Below, in pieces: positions 41,358-47,044 of a stretch of 47,044 nt of DNA. Source of the DNA: Halorubrum yunnanense (GTDB lineage Archaea; Halobacteriota; Halobacteria; Halobacteriales; Haloferacaceae). Position numbers and translations under genes: made by a program. The stretch is taken from NCBI RefSeq assembly GCF_026586675.1, contig NZ_JAODIX010000063.1, positions 1-47,044 on the forward strand, given 5' to 3'. Every line of letters begins with the position of its first letter. Within the stretch, counting starts at the first letter, position 1. The notes under the pieces were generated by a model. It was given only the letters and a program-made list of their open reading frames with translations, was not told the DNA's origin and made no database searches.

Positions 41358-42134
41358 CTAATCGATCTGTAGTTCCCGAGCGGCATCTGCAGAGATGGTA
41401 ATTCTCTCACCACTACTCGTGACTCTCCCATCACACACTCCATCAAGGAGTTTCCAGAGATCTTTTATGAACGAAACCGGGCGCTTGACTTGGACTTGTG
41501 TGGTCGCTTTCTGTTTATGATCCAGCCCACGATGGCGGAGATAAATCTGCGCAAACGAGCGTCGAACACTCACAGGCACATCCCACACGGCAGGTGGCAG
41601 CCGGTCAAGCTTCGTTTTTTGACCGTTTGGCACACCCATCGTAACGAGACAACGTCCAAGTACTGAACCATCGTTTGCTGGAACAACCTCGGTTGATCTA
41701 CTCTTAGAATCTTCATGACGAGTTACAGTCTCAACACCCACACTCTCGAAGGCTTGTCGTATCTCTTGTATTTCAACTCGCTTTCCGGGTGCTACGGCAG
41801 GGACAAAAAATTTCTCTGAAATACTCCCACCTGAGAGAACATGTGCGAGTAGTTCGACAAGAGAGGCGGCAATCTTCCCATTCGGATTAGGTTCGACCCA
41901 ACTGTGTTGGATCGCCGTGTTGATTCCACGAACTGGATCTGGTACGGAATCGTTAATCCATCCACGAACACGACTACTGGGGAGGTCAAGCGCATTACCA
42001 ATTCGGACCCGACCAGCGTTCGGATGTTCAGCAGAATATTCGCGAACCCGTCGGTAGTCAAGAACCTTTTCCCATGGGTCTGGATATACTCGGTCACTAT
42101 AGGTTCGAGCGATTCCCTGTGCTGTCGGTTGCAT
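41358..42134 (-). CDS. HTH protein with LAGLIDADG-like segment
   Basis: A 258-residue protein of unknown role. Near the N-terminus there is a helix-turn-helix-like stretch (YRRVREYSAEHPNAGRVRIG then LDLPSSRVRGWIND, residues about 27-60). The C-terminal half contains LGRCLVTMGVPNGQKTKLDR, then LPPAVWDVPVSVRRSFAQIY, a layout that resembles LAGLIDADG homing endonucleases (G-x-P-x-G-x-K-T followed by a basic insertion and RxxF). A second LAGLIDADG-like Asp helix is not clear. It is probably carried by the island. An ISH3 element sits 29 bases upstream of its start and may have cut it off from its promoter. Confidence 0.55.
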   Translation of the reverse strand: MQPTAQGIARTYSDRVYPDPWEKVLDYRRVREYSAEHPNAGRVRIGNALDLPSSRVRGWINDSVPDPVRGINTAIQHSWVEPNPNGKIAASLVELLAHVLSGGSISEKFFVPAVAPGKRVEIQEIRQAFESVGVETVTRHEDSKSRSTEVVPANDGSVLGRCLVTMGVPNGQKTKLDRLPPAVWDVPVSVRRSFAQIYLRHRGLDHKQKATTQVQVKRPVSFIKDLWKLLDGVCDGRVTSSGERITISADAARELQID

Positions 42135-42162
42135 GTAGAGATTATAGTCGAAACGATGGTTT

Positions 42163-42167
42163 CAGTA
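42163..42167 (+). repeat. target-site duplication, left
   Basis: AGTAT immediately outside the left terminal repeat of the ISH3 element; the same five bases follow the right end at 43546-43550. An exact duplication means that the element inserted recently or has not rearranged since. Confidence 0.85.
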
Positions 42168-42284
42168 TCAGTCGATCACATCGACAGCCGCGTAATCTCG
42201 TCTGATGGCGATGAATCAGATGGAACTGGTCGTGGCGCGTCTTCGAAGCGCTGGTGAGTGTGATCTTCAGGATGGACCGTCGCT

Positions 42285-42307
42285 GTCGGCGGCGCACTGC
42301 CGCCGAC
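42285..42307. terminator. GC hairpin downstream of the transposase gene
   Basis: GTCGGCGGC-GCACT-GCCGCCGAC, a perfect 9-bp stem with a 5-base loop, about 45 bases after the transposase stop and inside the element. There is no T-run, so a terminator role is a guess; it could also shield the transposase from outside transcription. Confidence 0.35.
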
Positions 42308-42352
42308 GCGACAGTGTCGTCACTCACGACCGCTATCTAAATCGGTGGACAG

Positions 42353-43498
42353 CTACCGGAAGAATCGGCTGTCGAGTGGCTGGTTCGCTGGAATGGACCT
42401 ACGTACACCAAGCGCTGTCCAAGCGGCCCGCAGCACCATCTCACAGAACTCCGTGAACGGCCACCTCCAGAGGCGGCGCCCCCCGCGGCGGGGCGCCGCC
42501 ACGTACCGCCAGTGTAGATACCGCCAGCTATTCTGGAGCAGTAGGCTCACCACAAACATCACCAGCCGTAGCCCAGCGTCCTGAGAACTGGTGAATGCGA
42601 GGCTCTGCTTGGCTAATCGGTAGCTCGACTCGATGCCGAAGCGCTTGCTGTAGTGTTCTCGGGCATCCCGTGGTGTGTCGATAAACGGCGCGTCAGCGGC
42701 GTAGCCGTGACGCGCCACCCCGTGTTCGTCGTATCGTCCCTGTTGGTAGACGCAGTCGATGAACACAGGGAACGTTACCTTGCCGGCGAGATCGTGTTCG
42801 ATCTCGCGGCTCCAGCCGCTACTGAGTTCGTCTTGGATCGTTTCACCCCACTTGACGATCGGCATCACGTAGGCGTAGTTGTGCGTGGACAACAGCCCAA
42901 GACAGGTGCTGTTGTAGAATCCGCGATCGAGATAGACGGCCTTGACGCCGAGGTCAAGGCCGTCGAGGAGTTCGAGAAACTCACCAAGGACGTCGCTGGT
43001 GGTGTCGCCAGCGACAAGCTGGCGCACCGCCAGCGTGTACCGCTTGTTGCGTACCCGCGCGTACAGCGTCGCGTACGCGTGAAACGTTGTGGTTCCTCGT
43101 TTCGCCTGTGAGAAGTACAGCGCTTCTGTTTCGTCTTCATCGCCGTAGTAGGGGTCGAGGTGGAGGTCTGCACAGACCTCCACCGGTCGATCTGGAAGCG
43201 TCTCAAGCGTATCTCGTTGAAGTAGCGTGTCCCCAACCGCCTCAACGGAGTCAAGTTCGAACTGCTCGGTGAGATGTCCTCGAACGGTGTTGGCGTGTGG
43301 CGAGTCCTCGGTCGTTTCGCAGACGTGATTGATCGAGGTCCCGCCGGCGCTGGCGCCGGCGAGGACCTCGTACAACGTCTCTGTCGTGACCTTGACGTTC
43401 TCGTCGAGATCTATCGCAAGCTCTTCGTTGAGGCTGTTGACGACAAAATTAAGGAGGTGCTCTTCTTCTATCTCGCTGTCTGCTTCGGTAGCTTCCAC
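42353..43498 (-). CDS. ISH3-family transposase
   Basis: A 381-residue DDE transposase. The catalytic residues appear in ADLHLDPYYGDE (first Asp), AVYLDRGFYNS (second Asp), and RFGIESSYRLAK (Glu, in the YREK-type box of IS4-like enzymes). The N-terminal 100 residues hold the DNA-binding part. The start is GTG at 43498; an in-frame stop lies just upstream, so no longer protein is possible. The gene is full length and the element is probably active or was so recently. High GC content relative to the island suggests it came from core-like sequence. Confidence 0.93.
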   Translation of the reverse strand: MEATEADSEIEEEHLLNFVVNSLNEELAIDLDENVKVTTETLYEVLAGASAGGTSINHVCETTEDSPHANTVRGHLTEQFELDSVEAVGDTLLQRDTLETLPDRPVEVCADLHLDPYYGDEDETEALYFSQAKRGTTTFHAYATLYARVRNKRYTLAVRQLVAGDTTSDVLGEFLELLDGLDLGVKAVYLDRGFYNSTCLGLLSTHNYAYVMPIVKWGETIQDELSSGWSREIEHDLAGKVTFPVFIDCVYQQGRYDEHGVARHGYAADAPFIDTPRDAREHYSKRFGIESSYRLAKQSLAFTSSQDAGLRLVMFVVSLLLQNSWRYLHWRYVAAPRRGGRRLWRWPFTEFCEMVLRAAWTALGVRRSIPANQPLDSRFFR

Positions 43499-43545
43499 AC
43501 CCTTCCCAAGCAGACACTTTCACTCAAACCCGATGTGATCGACTG

Positions 43546-43550
43546 AGTAT
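43546..43550 (+). repeat. target-site duplication, right
   Basis: AGTAT, matching 42163-42167. Joining the two sides restores the uninterrupted upstream region of the HTH protein gene. Confidence 0.85.
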
Positions 43551-43631
43551 ACCTGCTCCATTATCCAAATTGATATGCAAGCCATTAAGTACTTATGTGA
43601 TCCGGGGGTATCTTATGTTAACCAGCGAATG

Positions 43632-43702
43632 ATTGAGATAGTCAATCGGGACTCTCAAATTGGCATGAGCCAGTCAAAGAGTCTTTAGATGATTATCTCA
43701 AT
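43632..43702. promoter_or_regulatory. inverted repeat upstream of pilin gene 2
   Basis: ATTGAGATA at 43632-43640 and TATCTCAAT at 43694-43702 form an exact 9-bp inverted repeat with a 53-base spacer. The right arm sits 18 bases before the ATG at 43720, and the TATA-like CTTTAGA lies near 43683, within the spacer. Possible regulatory loop for the pilin pair; not proven. Confidence 0.35.
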
Positions 43703-43719
43703 CGGCTGGGTTGACAATA

Positions 43720-44127
43720 ATGAAACCAACAAATCTATTCAACACTGACGACCGGGCAGTAAGTCCTGTCATCGGAGTGATACTCATGGTTGCAATAACC
43801 GTGATACTGGCGGCCGTGATCGGGACATTCGTACTCGGTCTGGGTGACTCGCTTGGAGATAGTCAGCCGACAGCATCGATTGGTATTGAAGCGGGATCTG
43901 AAACTGGTGAGGTGGTGATTTCCCATAACGGCGGTGACGCTCTTACAGGGAGTGAGTTGGACGTAGTGGATGGATCCGGAAACAGTCTGAGCGGCAGTCC
44001 GCCTGGTGATCTTAGTGTCGGTGGATCAGTTACAGTCAGTAGCGAAAAAGCCACGGAAACCACTGTTCGAGTAATCCACACGCCTTCGGAAACGATCCTC
44101 GCAGAGAACACTGTCGATCTATCATAA
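43720..44127 (+). CDS. PilA-type adhesion pilin 2
   Basis: A 135-residue type IV pilin. The signal is MKPTNLFNTDDR, and the H-domain AVSPVIGVILMVAITVILAA, continuing VIGTFVLGLGDSLGD, is the highly conserved one of Haloferax adhesion pilins, in which it also tunes motility. The rest is a Ser/Thr/Gly-rich exposed domain ending HTPSETILAENTVDLS. The ATG at 43720 was preferred to a TTG nine bases upstream. The gene lies directly downstream of the ISH3 element and is followed by a close paralogue after only four bases. Confidence 0.9.
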   Translation: MKPTNLFNTDDRAVSPVIGVILMVAITVILAAVIGTFVLGLGDSLGDSQPTASIGIEAGSETGEVVISHNGGDALTGSELDVVDGSGNSLSGSPPGDLSVGGSVTVSSEKATETTVRVIHTPSETILAENTVDLS

Positions 44128-44131
44128 TATC

Positions 44132-44608
44132 ATGAATTCAAACAAATTTATTACTACGAGTGACCGAGCCGTGAGTCCTGTCATCGGAGTGATACTCATG
44201 GTTGCAATAACTGTGATATTGGCCGCAGTGATTGGGACATTTGTGCTCGGTTTGGGTGACTCACTTGGAGATAATCAGCCAACTGCACAGCTTAGCGTCG
44301 AAAATGCCAGTAGTTCAACTGATCTTGACGTATCACATTCTGGCGGTGATAGTATTGATCAAGCCGATCTCGAAATTGTCGCATATAATGGAGACACTGC
44401 TGTTGATCCAAGCAACGTAGATAACGACGCGAGAACCAAGCTTGGTAGTAGTGGTACTATAAGTGTTGGCGATAGCGTTTCTGTGAGCTATTCCGGCACT
44501 GGTACTAATAGTGTTACTGTCACCAAAATTAAGATAATCCACACTCCTTCAGATTCAATTATCCTGGACAGAAATGTGGAAATTAACAATTTTCATGGTT
44601 GGGACTAA
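44132..44608 (+). CDS. PilA-type adhesion pilin 3
   Basis: A 158-residue paralogue of the preceding pilin. The signal MNSNKFITTSDR is followed by the same H-domain (AVSPVIGVILMVAITVILAA), and even the DNA of the first 110 bases is nearly the same as in pilin 2. The outer domain shares only the pattern and not the sequence, being richer in Ser, Asp and Asn, and ends IILDRNVEINNFHGWD. The two genes form a tandem pair (4-base gap), probably an operon, and show a conserved assembly part joined to a variable surface part. Confidence 0.9.
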   Translation: MNSNKFITTSDRAVSPVIGVILMVAITVILAAVIGTFVLGLGDSLGDNQPTAQLSVENASSSTDLDVSHSGGDSIDQADLEIVAYNGDTAVDPSNVDNDARTKLGSSGTISVGDSVSVSYSGTGTNSVTVTKIKIIHTPSDSIILDRNVEINNFHGWD

Positions 44609-44754
44609 GCAGTAGGATCAGCCAGTCTTACTACCTCTTCTGTTCCTGTTCGATATTTAGGATCGAATTCATACAGATAGAGTATCGGTACAATACTCTT
44701 TAACCGGTCCAGCAACCTAATCGATATATCTCTGTTCAGAATCTATCTCAGCGA

Positions 44755-46554
44755 TTGACAATTGACGCCGTCCGTTCCCGTCTAAATAAAACGATCCAGC
44801 AAGCATTCGAGCAAGATGGAACCACTCTCGTCGAAGCTCTCCCTGCGATGGGAAAGAGCTACCACGCCGTCAAGTGGGCTGAAAGTACGGGTAGCCCACT
44901 GACGATCTTCACTTCTCGACGAGAGTTGTACGGACAGTACGAGAAGTGGTGTGAGGAACAAGGATTAGACTACCTCGTACTACCGGCGTTTCACCATGAG
45001 TGCGAAACGATTGGGGAGGATCATCCCATTGAGGGGAGGATTGATGACCTGTATGAATCTGGAATCTCAGGAGCAGAAATCCACCGAGAAGCAAAACGAT
45101 ACTTTGGCAGAGATCTCCCGTGCCAGCTTGACGGACCCTGTCAGTACATGGAGAAACGGGAGTTCGATCCTGAGAACTACGACGTGCTGATCGGCCACTA
45201 CCTCCAAGCTCACAATAGAGATTATATCGAAGAGCGATACGTCGCCATCGACGAGTTCCCTGGAGACTCCTACTTCTTTGAGCCAACTCACAACGAAGCG
45301 ACGAGGGCGGTGAGTAACTACCTGCGAGCTGAGGATACCCTTCCGTTTGAGAACTGGAAAGACCTCCATCGCCGGCATGATAACGAGGAACACGAGACTG
45401 TCGTCTCTGAATGGAAGGAGGAGATGGGATTCTATTCTCATCGAGATACACGAATCACTCTCCAACGAAGTCCACACTTCCATGCCCATGCTCCGCTTCT
45501 AACTCATGCTGCCATCGAGTTCGATCTTTTGGAGAACGAATGGGAATATGCCGAACTCGGTTCCGGTCGAGTAGCAGTCAGAACTCCCGAAGACGAGTGG
45601 ACAATCCTGATCCCTCCCCCATTCTACGCCGCAGAGAGCGTTGTCGCCCTGGATGGTACTCCAACTATCGCGAAGTGGCGGATGGTCCTTGGAGGTGACT
45701 GGATAGAGCATGAAGAGGTCTTAGACTCGGACGAAGAGAAGCGAGAATACCTCGGAGACGTTCTTGGCCTCAAAATCAAGCAGACAGACGCTGGTGCGAA
45801 GCCATATCAGAGTGGTTCTCACGTCAATGTTGACTCTGACGGCGCACTCTTAGAGAGTATTCACGAGGAGGAAGGCTCTCGTCCAGCTGTCATCACCTCA
45901 AAGCAAGCAAAAGAGCAGTACAAATCAACTGACGTACAACAGCATGTTGAGGTCGCGGAACACTATGGGAACCTCAAAGGGAGTAACAAGTTCGCGGAAA
46001 CACGGCTTGGAGCGATCATAGGAAGTCCACATCCTCCGGAGGGAGAGGCTGTTATCCGGTGGGGAGCAATCGACGGCGAAGCAATTTCACGGAAGGTGGG
46101 TGAAGACGGTCGCGTCACGAAGGGTATGAACTTGGACTTCGGGGGATACGGGAACGCACTCTTCCGAGACGTCGTCGAGAAAGAGGTCCTCCAAGCAATC
46201 ATGCGCTTTAGCCGAACCCCGAGTGAAGATGAGCATGGAGCGACAGTGTACGCTCACACCTCCCGTCTTCCGTACTGGGTGGAAGCTGACGAACGCTTGG
46301 AGGTCAACACATGGTCTAAAGGGATGGTCGAAGTTGTTGGCGCGATCCGTGACTCAGAGAAGTGGCCCGATGGTGAGTGGAAGAACGGCGAGATCGCGGC
46401 GGAAACCTCAGTTGGAGATCGACAGGTGGGTGAGCTGATGAAGGAACTGGACGAAGAGGGATACGTCACTCATCGTCGCGGCGGGCGCGGGAACGCGTAT
46501 CACTGGTCGAACGAACGCCTCGACGAGTTCTCGCGATACGGGCGCGTGGTGTAG
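44755..46554 (+). CDS. P-loop helicase-like protein with C-terminal winged helix
   Basis: A 599-residue protein of unknown role. Walker A is ALPAMGKSY (residues 28-36) and a Walker B-like VAIDEF with D166-E167 follows, as in superfamily 2 DNA/RNA helicases. Between them lie four cysteines (C66, C83, C123, C129), the last two in LPCQLDGPCQYME, which resembles the iron-sulfur region of XPD/DinG-type helicases. The C-terminal 60 residues form a winged helix (NGEIAAETSVGDRQVGELMKELDEEGYVTHRRGGRGNAYHWS). The start is a TTG (MTIDAVRS). It probably belongs to the island, for example a plasmid or provirus replication or defence protein. Confidence 0.65.
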   Translation: MTIDAVRSRLNKTIQQAFEQDGTTLVEALPAMGKSYHAVKWAESTGSPLTIFTSRRELYGQYEKWCEEQGLDYLVLPAFHHECETIGEDHPIEGRIDDLYESGISGAEIHREAKRYFGRDLPCQLDGPCQYMEKREFDPENYDVLIGHYLQAHNRDYIEERYVAIDEFPGDSYFFEPTHNEATRAVSNYLRAEDTLPFENWKDLHRRHDNEEHETVVSEWKEEMGFYSHRDTRITLQRSPHFHAHAPLLTHAAIEFDLLENEWEYAELGSGRVAVRTPEDEWTILIPPPFYAAESVVALDGTPTIAKWRMVLGGDWIEHEEVLDSDEEKREYLGDVLGLKIKQTDAGAKPYQSGSHVNVDSDGALLESIHEEEGSRPAVITSKQAKEQYKSTDVQQHVEVAEHYGNLKGSNKFAETRLGAIIGSPHPPEGEAVIRWGAIDGEAISRKVGEDGRVTKGMNLDFGGYGNALFRDVVEKEVLQAIMRFSRTPSEDEHGATVYAHTSRLPYWVEADERLEVNTWSKGMVEVVGAIRDSEKWPDGEWKNGEIAAETSVGDRQVGELMKELDEEGYVTHRRGGRGNAYHWSNERLDEFSRYGRVV

Positions 46555-46961
46555 GGTTATCGAACTCTGACGTACTAAGATCATACGTGATACCTCAGAA
46601 ATAGTCGTTCGCGAGTAGAAACGCATTGAGTGGGACTGATACCCCGGCGATTCCATACCCGCCAGGACACTTTATTGGAGATACGCTGCATATTTACCAA
46701 ATTTACATAATATAAATAAATATTATATTTATCCAGATCGGAACCGAGGACTCGTCTTTGCCTGTTGGTGGCAGGCCGTGAACGTGTGACACGATCCCAC
46801 ACTGTTCATAGATATATCCGTTGACAAATAGGAATCCTTTGAGCGATGTGTTGTGCGTGAAGCTGTACTTGGTAATTAGTATCAACAGCAACGGCGGGAC
46901 ACTTGCACGCGCTTGCCGCAACGCAACAGCAGCGCCCCCGCTCGCCCGTACGCGATAACAG
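46555..46961. other. AT-rich intergenic region with inverted repeats
   Basis: About 400 bases with no supported gene. At about 46699-46732 lies a dense AT stretch (ATTTACATAATATAAATAAA followed by TATTATATTTATCC) that contains ATAATAT and ATATTAT as an inverted repeat. Such easily melted DNA is found at origins and strong promoters; no repeats of an ORC-binding kind were seen. Chance reading frames here are not credible. Confidence 0.4.
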
Positions 46962-47044
46962 TTATAATTCTACTACGCTCTTGTGTAGCACATTGTTGAT
47001 TTCAGAGAGTAGCTTTGACAGCGTGTTTGAGCGCTTCTCGTCCG
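46962..47044 (-). CDS. C-terminal end of a gene, cut by the window
   Basis: On the minus strand the last 26 codons of a frame entering from the right edge read DEKRSNTLSKLLSEINNVLHKSVVEL and stop at 46962-46964. The helix-like, charged pattern looks like a real protein tail. No family can be named from so short a piece. Confidence 0.35.
   Translation of the reverse strand, partial: DEKRSNTLSKLLSEINNVLHKSVVEL

Larger units (their letters stand above)
42168..43545 (-). mobile_element. complete ISH3-family insertion sequence (IS4-like)
   Basis: A 1378-bp element with 15-bp exact terminal inverted repeats, CAGTCGATCACATCG at 42168-42182 and its complement at 43531-43545, and a 5-bp target duplication AGTAT on both sides. 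It contains one transposase gene on the minus strand. Between the transposase stop and the left end lies a strong hairpin, GTCGGCGGC (42285-42293) with GCCGCCGAC (42299-42307), possibly a terminator or a readthrough block. The size, duplication length and transposase all fit the ISH3 group of haloarchaea. Confidence 0.93.

Noticed and set aside
46703-46921. A 72-codon minus-strand frame near the right edge
   Set aside because: It begins in the AT-rich block, has no start signals or domain pattern, and ends in low-complexity hydrophobic residues.

Overview
The window looks like the chromosome of a haloarchaeon, most likely Halorubrum or a close relative. The GC content is high for about 40 kb, the proteins are very acidic, most genes are leaderless or have a very short leader with a TATA-like box about 26-33 bases before the start codon, and several haloarchaeal hallmarks are present: a SAMP/MoaD-type protein, adhesion pilins with the conserved H-domain, an ISH3-type transposon, a deoxyhypusine synthase, and the lsm/rpl37e pair. 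The genus is an inference; no rRNA is present.

Region by region. 1-780: an IS6-family insertion sequence without a matching target duplication. 800-16860: ordinary core genes: an M28 peptidase, a HerA-type ATPase, UspA, ribosomal protein L11, a TetR regulator with a perfect operator in front of an internally deleted MFS exporter, a cold-shock protein, the succinate dehydrogenase operon sdhCDBA, a winged-helix protein, a divergent uracil-DNA-glycosylase-family protein, a potassium channel, a MoaD/SAMP protein and deoxyhypusine synthase. 17580-30540: a ribbon-helix-helix protein with an upstream palindrome, a luciferase-like oxidoreductase, lsm-rpl37e, RNase J-idsA, an EamA transporter, Bcp peroxiredoxin, methionine aminopeptidase with a HIT protein, a tungstate ABC operon divergent from a ModE/TOBE regulator, and several tiny membrane proteins. 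30540-33970: a mobile patch with a broken tnpB (IS200/IS605-type) and a MjaI-like (CTAG) restriction-modification pair, flanked by right-end hairpins of TnpB elements and a nested 67-bp palindrome. 33964-39689: a branched-chain-amino-acid-type ABC operon livJHMGF with a thioredoxin gene at its 3' end. 40100-47044: an AT-richer accessory island with a tRNA-like fold, an integrase remnant, three type IV pilins, a transposon-type HTH/LAGLIDADG-like protein, a complete ISH3-family element with exact terminal repeats and target duplication, and a P-loop/winged-helix protein.

The most interesting signal is not a protein. Three long intergenic stretches (16893-17440, 23389-23772 in reverse orientation, 25867-26206) are members of one dispersed element of about 300 bp. 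Each begins with a TATA-like sequence and holds the same ordered series of hairpins. The single-stranded parts (GGGGCAGCCGCGAGG, GACGTAAG-ACCGCA, CGCGGCTGGGGCTTTGGAGG) are conserved, while the hairpin arms differ from copy to copy but stay complementary. That is the pattern expected of a structured RNA or a structure-dependent mobile repeat. Two copies have expanded internally into tandem arrays (4 x 57 bp and 5 x 29 bp) in different parts of the element.
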